A DNA stretch of 64,000 nt from Candidatus Saccharibacteria bacterium CG2_30_41_52 (GCA_001873625.1 MNZN01000001.1:176543-240542); one strand, 5' to 3'; shown: positions 35,894 through 44,451, counted from the stretch's first letter. Program-made: numbers and translations. The notes: a model not told the origin generated them from the letters alone.

Positions 35894-36769
35894 CTAGTTT
35901 ATAGTGATCACAATTCCATCAAACCAAACATCGCCACGAGATGAATAACCAAACGAGCCTTGGCCAATGAATATATTAACAGCTGTCTGATCTATACTAG
36001 ATAAAGTAGCTGAGAAACGACCGTTAACATTTGGTCCTTGGTTATTAGCTACGGTCTGACTCCCCAACAGACCATTCTGAGTCGTCGTCAAAACAAGGCT
36101 AGCATTAGCAACCGTCGAGCTACTTTTTACCCAAGATGAAAGCGTTACACTTTGTCCAACCTGTAAGCCACTAACTTGTGTCCACATACCACCGTCCATA
36201 TCGGTAGTTATCTGACTAAACTTAAGTGATTTAGTCCCATACCCCGCAAAATCATTGGCTATACCACCATAAACATTCCCATCATTGCCATAATGAGTCC
36301 AAAGAGCTGGCCAGCTTAAATTTCCGACAGTATCAGACTCGAAACTCGGATTAGCGATAGCAGGAATACCAGAAATAACGTCACCTATACAACCACCAAC
36401 AGCAGGCAAACTATCTTGGTTAATATAATAACTTTTGTTGCTTTTCGTTTCGGTAATGCAAAATGTCTGAGGATTAACACTGTTATTGACAGAATATTGG
36501 CAAGTAGTCGTTCCTGAGCAGACCGATAGACCCTTGCCTCCATTGGCGTCTTCTTTGGTTGCCGGATAATTGCTATTTATTACCTGATCGAGCTTCAATT
36601 ATCTTGACGAGCCGTCCAAATCAGAGGTTAAGGACGCGATTATTGCTTTCTGTGTTATTCCAGTGTAAGAAACGATGGTTATGGCCGCCAAAATACCGAT
36701 TACAACTATCACAACCAGTAGCTCTACTATAGTAAAACCCGAACTAGTGCGCGCATAACTCATTTTCAT
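35894..36769 (-). pseudogene. Type IV pilin-like gene interrupted by an in-frame TAA
   Basis: The minus frame from ATG 36769 encodes a prepilin leader and helix (SGFTIVELLVVIVVIGILAA) and 56 codons later meets TAA at 36601-36599. The same frame continues for 234 codons, starting LKLDQVINSNYPATKEDANGG, which is the usual continuation of such pilins, then a C-terminal beta-sandwich domain (PSFESDTVGNLSWP to WFDGIVITIN) resembling carbohydrate-binding modules. The TAA sits where related pilins often have Gln before LKLDQ, so a CAA-to-TAA change is the simplest explanation. No frameshift is needed. Confidence 0.8.
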
Positions 36770-36812
36770 ATACTTAATAATAGCATTAGCGTTATACGAC
36801 GGTCAAATAATA

Positions 36813-36841
36813 TTGTAATTCCATAGTATCTATGCTATAAT
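36813..36841 (+). promoter_or_regulatory. Promoter of the Phe leader / PheRS-like gene
   Basis: TTGTAA (36813-36818), a 17-bp spacer, TATAAT (36836-36841). The expected start point is at or just before the leader ATG 36849, so the leader peptide would be translated from a leaderless RNA. Confidence 0.8.
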
Positions 36842-36848
36842 ACAATTC

Positions 36849-36944
36849 ATGCAAACTGTCAACACATACTCTGAATCGCGAGCGCTTGTAAAACAAGCGA
36901 GTGTTGCTGTCAACTTTTCATTCTTTGGTTTTTTTGCTGCCTAG
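36849..36944 (+). CDS. Phenylalanine-rich leader peptide (31 aa)
   Basis: A 31-codon ORF ends ...NFSFFGFFAA-stop: five Phe codons within seven (36915-36935), immediately before a short hairpin. It lies 69 nt upstream of a PheRS-like gene. Such clustering of the cognate amino acid is the hallmark of ribosome-mediated attenuation leaders (as for E. coli pheST/pheA). The ATG is 7 nt after the -10 box. It is too short to be recognised by homology; the call rests on content and context. Confidence 0.75.
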   Translation: MQTVNTYSESRALVKQASVAVNFSFFGFFAA

Positions 36945-36956
36945 CAGCATTATTTT
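36883..36956 (+). promoter_or_regulatory. Attenuator hairpins of the Phe leader
   Basis: Hairpin 1: CGCTTGT (36883-36889) with ACAAGCG (36893-36899). Terminator-like hairpin: TGCTGC (36935-36940) with GCAGCA (36944-36949) followed by TTATTTT; its 5' arm overlaps the last Phe codon and its loop holds the leader stop codon. An alternative pairing, TGTTGCT (36902-36908) with AGCAGCA (36943-36949), excludes it. The U-tract is imperfect and the stem short, so termination strength is uncertain. Confidence 0.55.
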
Positions 36957-37013
36957 ACACACACCATCTATACAACCGAAGCAATTAAACCCTACGAAAG
37001 GGGAAGTTAAACT

Positions 37014-38147
37014 ATGAAAATGTATATTAAACCTATCGATAAAACTGAACTCGATAGCTATCTGGCAATACCAGATTTAACACAATCCGATGAACCGCAT
37101 GCTATCAAAATCATCTATGAAAAAATCGAAAAATACATGCGCTCGACACACCCAAATAGCGACGTCCGAGTTTATCGCAAAAATCCAATCGTCGATGTAA
37201 CCGACAATTATGACAATCTGTTAATATCACCAGACAACATTACCAGATCATCGACCTATACGCATTACGTTGATAATACTCACATTCTACGCACGCACAC
37301 CAGCGCTCATTTGCCTAAAATATTGCGCGACCTAGCAAGTCACGATGATTGGTCAGACGTAGTGATTTTACTACCAGGATTAGCGTATCGTCGCGACGTA
37401 TCAGATAAAAAACACGTCAGCGAAGTTCACATGTTAGAAATGTGGCGAATTGTCAAAAATTTGGACTGTAAAGTCATCGTAAAAGATGATTTATTATCTG
37501 TCGTGACTGGTGTTGCCGAAACAGCCGCCCCAGGCTGGAAACTACGGATCGAGAATTCACCTCATTCATATACCAACCAAGGTATCGAAGTAAACGCTGT
37601 ATCAGGCGACCGCGATATCGAGATTTTGGAATGCGGATTAATCAAAGAACAAATTCTAATTAACGCCGAGCTTGATCCGACGATATATTCGGGTTGGGCA
37701 CTTGGCATGGGACTAGATAGGTTAGTGATGACTTTAAAAAACATTCCTGACATACGCTATCTACGATCAACCAACCCAAAAATTGCCATTCAAATGATGC
37801 ACACCGAGCCATACGTTGAAGTATCCTACCAACCTGCCATCAAACGCGACATGTCATATAGCGTTCCGATAGAATACGTTAAAGAAGACGTCAGTGCCGA
37901 AATTCGAAAAGCCTTAGGTGAAAATGTCGATGCACTAGAAGACGTTCAAATCCTAAGTGAAGTTAATTACAATGAGTTACCTGAAAAAATTAGGAAACGA
38001 TTAGGTATTAATTCAAACCAAAAAAATCTATTGGTTCGCATAACTTTACGCCATTTAGAGCGAACAATAACGAATGACGAAGCTAACAAAATCTACGAAC
38101 ATGTATATAATATAATCAACTATGGTACTGGAGGATATACAGCATGA
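37014..38147 (+). CDS. Single-chain phenylalanyl-tRNA synthetase-like protein
   Basis: A 377-residue class II synthetase catalytic domain fused to an anticodon-binding FDX-ACB domain, the layout of mitochondrial PheRS. Motif 2 region: LLPGLAYRRDVSDKKHVSEVH; motif 3: GWALGMGLDRLVMTL followed by IPDIRYLRSTNPK. The C-terminal domain starts YQPAIKRDMSYSV. It lacks the bacterial PheS coiled coil and the PheT editing domain. It could charge tRNA-Phe or be a PheS-related ligase with another role. Strong SD AAAGGGG. The Phe leader upstream links it to phenylalanine. Confidence 0.85.
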   Translation: MKMYIKPIDKTELDSYLAIPDLTQSDEPHAIKIIYEKIEKYMRSTHPNSDVRVYRKNPIVDVTDNYDNLLISPDNITRSSTYTHYVDNTHILRTHTSAHLPKILRDLASHDDWSDVVILLPGLAYRRDVSDKKHVSEVHMLEMWRIVKNLDCKVIVKDDLLSVVTGVAETAAPGWKLRIENSPHSYTNQGIEVNAVSGDRDIEILECGLIKEQILINAELDPTIYSGWALGMGLDRLVMTLKNIPDIRYLRSTNPKIAIQMMHTEPYVEVSYQPAIKRDMSYSVPIEYVKEDVSAEIRKALGENVDALEDVQILSEVNYNELPEKIRKRLGINSNQKNLLVRITLRHLERTITNDEANKIYEHVYNIINYGTGGYTA

Positions 38148-38223
38148 GCAATAAAAAACTTACGAAGAATTCAAAATTAGCAGCGACGAATTGTTGGTCA
38201 AAGTTAAACAATTAAAAGAATAA
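38143..38223 (+). pseudogene. Fragment resembling a DUF4342-type N-terminus
   Basis: After the PheRS-like gene, ATG 38143 overlaps its stop and opens only 23 codons. One base out of phase, the sequence reads EEFKISSDELLVKVKQLKE-stop, which resembles the start of small DUF4342 proteins; an A-run (AATAAAAAA) separates the two frames. It may be a decayed or frameshifted gene; too short to be sure. Confidence 0.3.
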
Positions 38224-38228
38224 TGTAG

Positions 38229-39395
38229 TTATTTTTTTGCTAAAATAACTGGCAAATTATGACGAAGAGTTAATATTTGTCGTACATTATCGTCAATTAT
38301 TTTTTGATTTACTTTGCCATTTTTAACAGCGTTTACGATACCTTCAATCAATATACTTGGATCAAAGATCGAATCGCCGCCATGATCAAGTACGAATAAT
38401 AGCATCGTATTGCCAGCATTTATGGCTTTTATTGAATTCGAGATAGGGTCGGCGTAATCTGGGTCGCCTGATTGTTGCAACATAATCATATCGTCAGTAA
38501 TAGTCACACCCTTAAAACCGTCTTGTTGTCTTAAAATCTCATGCCACTTGGTCGACAGGCTGGCAGGTAGCGAATCAACACTGGAATATATTAGGTGGCC
38601 AAACATAACCACATCGGCATTAGCTTTAACTCCAGATACAAACGATGGTTCGTCACGTTGTTGCCAACTTTCATAACTAACATTCGTCACCGGAATTGAA
38701 TTATGCGAATCAGCATTGGTTTCGCCATGCCCTGGATAATGTTTTAACGTCGAAAGAGTTAGACCGATTGAACCGTCAACTGCCGCCGCAACCCGATGAC
38801 CGGCCTCTAACGGGTCGCCTCCGAATACACGGGTAAATATAAACGAAGCTGGATCGTTAGTAACATCAGCCACAATTCCAAAATTCAAATTCATGCCAAC
38901 TTGCTGTAGCATCTCGCAACGTTTGCGAAATGCCGATTCAGTCGCAAACGGAGGTTGTGATTTAAAGTCAGCTGCAGCCGGAAGAATATCTTGTGACAAT
39001 CGACTAACTACTCCACCTTCTTCGTCAATCGCAAACAGATATGGCAAAGCCGGGCTTGACTGTAATTTTTTAGTAATTAACGCCAGATCATCCAGCGTAG
39101 ACGGTATATTGTCACCCATAAATATCAAACCACTAGGTTGATATGTTTGCAGATATTTTTGGATATCCGCGACATTAGTCCCGCTAGTATGCAAAATCAA
39201 CAAATTGGAAACTTTTTGTCGCAACGTCATGCGCGCCAATTGTCTATCTGCAAATGATATTTGCTTAAAAACCGGAGAATTGGATAATGTTAGATTGCTA
39301 ATATCCGACTGAACCTTTATTGCCAACAGGCAGCCCATAGCGCTAATTAATGTAGTTATTGTTATGAAACTAAAAAACACAATCAGTCGCTTCAT
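38229..39395 (-). CDS. Glycoside hydrolase family 3 (NagZ-like), membrane-anchored
   Basis: A 388-residue protein with one N-terminal helix (about 2-26) acting as anchor or signal, then a GH3 barrel: GLIFMGDNI, FAIDEEGG, LKHYPGHGETNADSH (the NagZ His/Asp general acid loop) and VTITDDMIM with the nucleophile Asp. It likely cleaves N-acetylglucosaminides outside the cell, on own or host/other bacterial wall glycans. TATAAT (minus 39407-39402) lies 6 nt before ATG 39395. Confidence 0.92.
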   Translation of the reverse strand: MKRLIVFFSFITITTLISAMGCLLAIKVQSDISNLTLSNSPVFKQISFADRQLARMTLRQKVSNLLILHTSGTNVADIQKYLQTYQPSGLIFMGDNIPSTLDDLALITKKLQSSPALPYLFAIDEEGGVVSRLSQDILPAAADFKSQPPFATESAFRKRCEMLQQVGMNLNFGIVADVTNDPASFIFTRVFGGDPLEAGHRVAAAVDGSIGLTLSTLKHYPGHGETNADSHNSIPVTNVSYESWQQRDEPSFVSGVKANADVVMFGHLIYSSVDSLPASLSTKWHEILRQQDGFKGVTITDDMIMLQQSGDPDYADPISNSIKAINAGNTMLLFVLDHGGDSIFDPSILIEGIVNAVKNGKVNQKIIDDNVRQILTLRHNLPVILAKK

Positions 39396-39496
39396 GTGAT
39401 TATTATAACTTAAACTTTAACAATTATATTTGTCTATTAAGCAGTTTTTAAAGCCAATAGATTATTCTTGTAATATAAAGAGGGGATAAACTGTAA

Positions 39497-40054
39497 ATGC
39501 CAAATACTGAAAAAAATAATACTGAAAAAATATCAGATGTTAAAACCGCCAGCGAGGGGCATCTTGTAAATGATAACGGTAAGGCAATAGATGTCCAGAC
39601 TATGCATAAATCAAACATGCCATTAATGATAGTGTTGTTAGCCATTGCGGGACTGCTGTTTGTCACTGCTATTGCAACCGTGACCGGAAATGTGTTCATA
39701 AGGAACCATTCGGGATTTATGTTTGGACGTAGCGATGATAGTCCAAATACTCTATTTAGCCAACGCAGCAACGACTATCGCGATATGCGAAGCGACGGCA
39801 GTATGATGGGGTTGCGCAATTTAAACACAAATTCAACAACCAACCTAGACGCCATATCAGGAGTTGTAACATTCGTGAAGGCCAATAATTTCGTAATTGC
39901 TGGTAGTGGCAAACAATACACGGTCAACACGACTGGTAGCACAACTTACAATACGACAGACAAAAAGGTCTCAGTCAATGATAGCGTTGTAGTGTTCGGA
40001 ACTATATCCGACAAAACGATTTCAGCCTTTAGTATCAGAATCATCAATTATTGA
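39497..40054 (+). CDS. Membrane-anchored protein with DUF5666-like domain
   Basis: A 185-residue protein with a ~40-residue polar cytosolic N-terminus, one helix (about 43-67), a low-complexity Ser/Asp/Asn/Arg/Met-rich exposed linker, and a C-terminal beta-barrel-like domain (ISGVVTFVKANNFVIAGSG to VVVFGTISD) typical of small OB-like extracellular DUF5666 modules. GAGGGG lies before ATG 39497. No enzymatic residues seen. Confidence 0.7.
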   Translation: MPNTEKNNTEKISDVKTASEGHLVNDNGKAIDVQTMHKSNMPLMIVLLAIAGLLFVTAIATVTGNVFIRNHSGFMFGRSDDSPNTLFSQRSNDYRDMRSDGSMMGLRNLNTNSTTNLDAISGVVTFVKANNFVIAGSGKQYTVNTTGSTTYNTTDKKVSVNDSVVVFGTISDKTISAFSIRIINY

Positions 40055-40119
40055 TTCTAGCACCTGTGACATAAATAATAATCTGCAGAAATGCCGATTT
40101 TATTTATACATTTGTATTC

Positions 40120-40293
40120 CTAAAACGTAATATGTAGGTTAACACCCAGTAGTAAAAGGGGCCATAAAACAACCGACAAAATACCTGATGCAATCTGTTG
40201 AATCGTAGTTAGGTGAGCTAAATATCCCTGACCATTTGCTATAACAACGCCTACTACTATATACACGATACTAATTATTGGAGAACGTCCCAT
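40120..40293 (-). CDS. Small two-helix membrane protein (57 aa)
   Basis: An ORF of 57 codons with SD GGAAGG six bases before ATG 40293. The product is almost wholly hydrophobic: helix 1 SIVYIVVGVVIANGQGYL, a short loop LTTIQQIA, helix 2 ILSVVLWPLLLLGVNLHI. The closing WPLLLLGVNLHI is, from memory, a frequent ending of small conserved membrane proteins in Actinobacteria and CPR genomes. The function is unknown. Confidence 0.75.
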   Translation of the reverse strand: MGRSPIISIVYIVVGVVIANGQGYLAHLTTIQQIASGILSVVLWPLLLLGVNLHITF

Positions 40294-40401
40294 TTTGTAC
40301 CTTCCTGATTAGGTTTCTTTCATACTAATTATGCTCTGATATATAATAATAAGCAACAATTAGGATGTAGCCCAAATAAACAAATTAAAGATAATCAGAA
40401 A

Positions 40402-41127
40402 ATGCCGATATTTTTAGCATTAATGCTGCTGTCTATCTTTGTTGGATTCGCCAACCTAGGTATTGAAACAGGATTTTGGATAGTACTATTTTTATGGATT
40501 ATTGTATATTTGGTGTTCTTTGTTCGGCCGACCATCGAGATCGCGACAGTTTTTTGGACTATAATCATCCTGACATTTACTTTTTCGATGTTAATTTCAT
40601 TCAAAGTAATTTTGAACGACGATGACGATGGTATAGCATCGACTTCAAAAAATGTCGAAAAAAGCGCAGATAGAATTATATTGAATACCTGCACCAGCAC
40701 AGCAAATGACAAACCATCAGCACTGGTCGGCTGGAAATCGACAATATATTTTGCGCCGCTTAGCAAAACGACATCTTCGGATGCTAATAAGACAAATAAT
40801 GTATGTACATTTTCATATCGTTCAATAAAAAATAAAGCCGATAAAAATAGCATATATTCTCGAATAGAGAAGTCAGACGAATCATATATAACTGAATTCG
40901 GAACCACCATAGGAGCTTGTACCGCTGATAATAAAACGACAAAGTCGTACACTACTGCTGATACCGACTATGTCGCTAACGATAACGTAGTTGCATCGAC
41001 GCATTATATTCATGGTGGCAATTATTTGCATGGGCCTGGTGATTATCGCATAGATGTCTATGTTAAAACTCTTGACAACAAATGGCACCTGATCGACAGA
41101 ATGAGCGGTATTAAAGTCACTGAATAG
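40402..41127 (+). CDS. Hypothetical protein with N-terminal membrane helices
   Basis: A 241-residue protein: two or three hydrophobic helices (about 1-70), then a 170-residue hydrophilic Thr/Ser/Lys-rich region with three cysteines (NTC, NVC, GAC) that may form disulfides outside the cell. TATAAT lies at 40342-40347, 55 bp upstream; no clear SD. The family is not recognised; it resembles other lineage-specific surface proteins in this stretch. Confidence 0.65.
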   Translation: MPIFLALMLLSIFVGFANLGIETGFWIVLFLWIIVYLVFFVRPTIEIATVFWTIIILTFTFSMLISFKVILNDDDDGIASTSKNVEKSADRIILNTCTSTANDKPSALVGWKSTIYFAPLSKTTSSDANKTNNVCTFSYRSIKNKADKNSIYSRIEKSDESYITEFGTTIGACTADNKTTKSYTTADTDYVANDNVVASTHYIHGGNYLHGPGDYRIDVYVKTLDNKWHLIDRMSGIKVTE

Positions 41128-41195
41128 ATTTAGTAGTCAAAAACTACAAATAATGCTAATGTATATTTATATAACAAAATCTTTAAAAGAGTAGC

Positions 41196-41543
41196 ATGAA
41201 AATCCATCTAGGAGATCACGACAAATCAGGTTTCTCGATTGTCGAAACTATATTAGTAATTGCCGCAGTCGGAATCATAGCCGGTTTGGCATTTGTATAT
41301 CTAACACGATCTAATACTACACAAAGCTCAACAGCCAACCAAACAGATAATTCTGCTAGCGCAGAGATTAAGACAGCTGCACCTGTCGGTACAACAGATA
41401 GCGTAACTGAGCTAGTTGTAAAAGCAGTAGAATCTGAAGCTGAAATAGACAGTTCTGCTGATATACAAATCCAAGCTGACTCGACTAGTGCAGATAGCGC
41501 AATAACAAATCTCGGAGGTGCATACGATGCGTCTAGTCTTTAA
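41196..41543 (+). CDS. Pilin-like protein (115 aa)
   Basis: The N-terminus SGFSIVETILVIAAVGIIAG is a class III signal of type IV pilins and pseudopilins (Gly before Phe, Glu at +5, then a hydrophobic helix). The rest is a short Thr/Ser/Ala/Glu-rich tail without cysteines, smaller than a pilin globular domain. It overlaps the next ORF by 17 bp, so the two are probably translated together. Confidence 0.75.
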   Translation: MKIHLGDHDKSGFSIVETILVIAAVGIIAGLAFVYLTRSNTTQSSTANQTDNSASAEIKTAAPVGTTDSVTELVVKAVESEAEIDSSADIQIQADSTSADSAITNLGGAYDASSL

Positions 41544-42318
41544 TCGTCAGAACATAACAATATCGGCATCAATCGCAATAATGTTGATGTTGGCAACAAT
41601 AGTTTCTAATAATAGCTACGCCATTACTGGTGTTTTAGACCGAAGCGCTGCAAAAAAGCCCAATCTATTTTGTGAAAATATAGATACCGAGACTGCTAAA
41701 ATTACCGACAAAATGACTAGTTTGTCCGATAAACTCACATTAGCTTGGACAGACCAAGATCAACAAGTCGAAACCAGATTTCAGAAAATAGAAACAGAAG
41801 TTGCCGCCAAAAGGACACAAGCTGAAACTAATTTAAATAGTAATTTTGCAAAGCTTGAAGCTAAAGCTACAACTGACAGTCAAAAACAAGCTGTTCAAGA
41901 TTATGAAATTGCCGTCAGAGATGCTATTTCTGTTCGTCGCACTGCTTTTGATTTAGCACGACAAACATTTCAAGATAGCGTCAAAGAACAAGTTGCACTG
42001 AAACGAAGCACTGTATTAAATCAACAGGATGCATTTAAAAGCTCTGTCGATTCAGCTATTATCGCCGCAAAAGCTTCGTGCCTAGACGATGGAGCCAGCA
42101 CTACTGTTCGTACAACATATCAGACGGCTATGAAAGCTGCCCGCGATACATTCCAAAGCAATCGCACCAAAGATAATTCTGTTAAAAATCAAATCCAAAC
42201 ATTTGCTACCACAAGAAATAATGCTTTTAAATCAGCAAAAGAGACATTCAAAGCTAGTCTAGAAACCGCCAAACTCGCATTACAACAAGCATTTGGCGAA
42301 GATAAAGCCTCAATCTAG
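41527..42318 (+). CDS. Secreted coiled-coil protein
   Basis: A 263-residue protein with a signal peptide (SASIAIMLMLATIVSNNSYA, cleavage after SYA) followed by ~225 residues of almost continuous helix with coiled-coil periodicity and repeats of the type VRRTAFDLARQTFQDSV. Two cysteines (FCEN, ASCLDDG) may pair. ATG 41527 has GGAGG at spacing 8; GTG 41518 overlaps the SD. It is coupled to the pilin-like gene and may be a pilus-associated or spacer protein. Confidence 0.75.
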   Translation: MRLVFNRQNITISASIAIMLMLATIVSNNSYAITGVLDRSAAKKPNLFCENIDTETAKITDKMTSLSDKLTLAWTDQDQQVETRFQKIETEVAAKRTQAETNLNSNFAKLEAKATTDSQKQAVQDYEIAVRDAISVRRTAFDLARQTFQDSVKEQVALKRSTVLNQQDAFKSSVDSAIIAAKASCLDDGASTTVRTTYQTAMKAARDTFQSNRTKDNSVKNQIQTFATTRNNAFKSAKETFKASLETAKLALQQAFGEDKASI

Positions 42319-42334
42319 CAAATTACAATCCACA

Positions 42335-42372
42335 TATAAAAACGACTCGCGTCAAAGCGAGCCGTTTTTATA
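42335..42372. terminator. Bidirectional terminator
   Basis: The stem TATAAAAACG.CTCGC / GCGAG.CGTTTTTATA (42335-42350 with 42357-42372; one mismatch) lies between two convergent genes. Confidence 0.85.
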
Positions 42373-42383
42373 TAGTCAACTAT

Positions 42384-43667
42384 TTAGAAGGCGCCAATCC
42401 CAATAGGAGAACCAAGGCCTGATGGTCCATCGTATCCAATGATTCCATTACATAGGTATACATTGCTGCCACAGGCACCGTTATTGCCATAAGCTACGTC
42501 GTATAGACTACCAGCCGTAGCAGCATATGGTACAGAGTTAGCATATACTGATGGGTCAGTACTGCCCGCTAGGGCGTAGACGCCTGCAATAATAGGCGCA
42601 GAAAGGCTTGTTCCGCCAACCTGGAACCAACCTTTTTGACCTTGTAAAACGACGCTACTGTATACGGCTGCGCCGGTATTTGGATCTGCAACAGCTGATA
42701 CGTCAGATACTGTACGATTTGAACATCCTAAATCAGTTTGGAAAACGGGTTTTGGTTCATAAGCACTACAGCCACTACCAGCCCCTGCCCATACGGACTC
42801 GGTTTGACGTGTACCTGTTCCTGTTAGGTAAAGCGAGGTACCGCCAACTGCAGTTACGTATGGCGAAGCGGCAGGGTAGGAAACACCATAGCCAGCGTCA
42901 CCAGAACTGAACAAGAACGCAATACCAGGATATTTGAAATGGCTGTCATAGGTTATTTCGCCGGAAAATTCAAGCGATCCGTAAGAGTTAGATATAACAG
43001 TTGCACCCAGTAGACGAGCACGATCGACGGCTGTCATAAGGTTAGCATAACTATTAGTTGTTGCTTCTACTAAAATAATTTTTGAATTTGGGCTAACGGC
43101 ATGAGCCGTCTGCACATCCATAGCTATTTCTAGCGCCCATCCGGCGTTAGTTTTAGGATATTTAGTACCTCCGGTTTGGTTAACTTTCATAAAGCAGCCA
43201 GTCGTCACAGTCGCGCTACAACTTGGGAAACTAGGTAGGTTAAATGTGCTGTTATATTCATCCAAGTCCGCCTTGATTGATGGGTGGTTATAGGCAGCAA
43301 CAATCGCAATTGTGGCTGGGTTAGTGTTATTAGTTGGCAAATTATAAGCGGTACGGAATTGAAGTGGACCATAACCAGTCGGTGTAGTTACTGTAGTCAC
43401 TGGGCGACCATTTTTATCAATCTTTACACGAGCAAAGCAATTAGCGCTAGTATTTGATGATTGTTCGTCACAAACTTTTTTACTACTCGAATGTGAATTG
43501 GCCGCCTCACTCGTAAGAGTAAAACCAAAAACAAGAATACTTACCATAACTATTGCAGCTATAAATACATTCCTTGTTGACATAAATGGCGCAGATATTT
43601 TTTTTGATTTAGATGATTTGATAGACCTAGTGGACTTGTTCGTCTTTTTCAATTTTGTGGTTTTCAT
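42384..43667 (-). CDS. Secreted sedolisin-family (S53) serine-carboxyl peptidase
   Basis: A 427-residue protein with a very basic N-terminus (Lys/Ser-rich, about 1-28), one helix (about 31-52), and an S53 catalytic domain: E180 and D184 in WALEIAMDVQ, D257 in FSSGDAGYG and S354 in GGTSLSAP, with the C-terminal YGNNGACG...GYDGPSGLGSP calcium-site region. Sedolisins are usually made with a ~180-residue propeptide; here the catalytic domain starts at about residue 95, so the prodomain is missing or reduced. TATACT and AAGG lie before ATG 43667. Confidence 0.9.
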   Translation of the reverse strand: MKTTKLKKTNKSTRSIKSSKSKKISAPFMSTRNVFIAAIVMVSILVFGFTLTSEAANSHSSSKKVCDEQSSNTSANCFARVKIDKNGRPVTTVTTPTGYGPLQFRTAYNLPTNNTNPATIAIVAAYNHPSIKADLDEYNSTFNLPSFPSCSATVTTGCFMKVNQTGGTKYPKTNAGWALEIAMDVQTAHAVSPNSKIILVEATTNSYANLMTAVDRARLLGATVISNSYGSLEFSGEITYDSHFKYPGIAFLFSSGDAGYGVSYPAASPYVTAVGGTSLYLTGTGTRQTESVWAGAGSGCSAYEPKPVFQTDLGCSNRTVSDVSAVADPNTGAAVYSSVVLQGQKGWFQVGGTSLSAPIIAGVYALAGSTDPSVYANSVPYAATAGSLYDVAYGNNGACGSNVYLCNGIIGYDGPSGLGSPIGIGAF

Positions 43668-43788
43668 AGTGCCTTAAGTATACCATCATAAAGAACAACT
43701 TGAGACAAATTGCTATAGTTATGACTAATTTACAACGCTGTATAATAGTACTTATTACTTATAGTTCACTATCAGTAACGATCTAATT

Positions 43789-43941
43789 TCATTTATTATA
43801 TACTTTCTTTTTTGTTTGGTTGCTAGCATTATTTAAATACCTAATAAATATAAACCAAATTGAAATTTGAAAGACTATTTGAACTCCAATCATAAAACCA
43901 GTAGACTGTGGCATGTAAACCAATGCAGCAATACCGCTCAA
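43789..43941 (-). CDS. Possible small membrane ORF (50 aa) or remnant
   Basis: A 50-codon minus frame (TTG 43941) contains hydrophobic stretches GFMIGVQIVFQISIWFIFI and a lysine-rich end. No SD. It lies in the AT-rich decayed stretch; it could be the 3' end of a lost membrane protein gene. Confidence 0.25.
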   Translation of the reverse strand: MSGIAALVYMPQSTGFMIGVQIVFQISIWFIFIRYLNNASNQTKKKVYNK

Positions 43942-44176
43942 AACTTAAATCTATTTGTTTTTGTGAAATATTAGATTTATCTTATCATGAATGCCAATCA
44001 ACTCCCAGGTTAAAAATAGACGTATTGATAGTTTTGTGATAAAATAATTTTATAGGTAAGAATAACGTAAAAACCTAAAGTATCTATGAATCATTAATAA
44101 ATCAAATCATTTTAGTGCACGTCGTAACAAGCGCGCATTAAAAATAAAATTAATACTCTTTTATATTTGACATACT

Positions 44177-44437
44177 ATGACTTTTATAAAAGACAATAAA
44201 AATATGGCTAAGCGCACAAAAAGCGAGGACCAGCGAAATCAACAGATGTTTGTAACATATATAATGATTGCCATTATATTTATACTTACAGCTATTCTGA
44301 TATCGACACGTTCACGTTCGTCAACTAGTTATCCTGGTTACATGATGGACAGATATGTGTATCCTACGAACAATCCCGACATGTTTAATTACATGTATAA
44401 GATTGGCCCAGATGGCTCTGGTATCCGCAGTAATTAA
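44177..44437 (+). CDS. Small single-span membrane protein (86 aa)
   Basis: A polar lysine-rich N-terminus, one helix (about 27-46, TYIMIAIIFILTAILI), then an exposed Tyr/Met/Pro/Asn-rich tail with PGYMMDRYVYPTNNPDMFNYMY. Start ATG 44177, or ATG 44204 giving MAKRTKSEDQ; no clear SD. It lies inside the inverted repeats. Family unknown. Confidence 0.5.
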   Translation: MTFIKDNKNMAKRTKSEDQRNQQMFVTYIMIAIIFILTAILISTRSRSSTSYPGYMMDRYVYPTNNPDMFNYMYKIGPDGSGIRSN

Positions 44438-44451
44438 TCGCTGACTGAATT

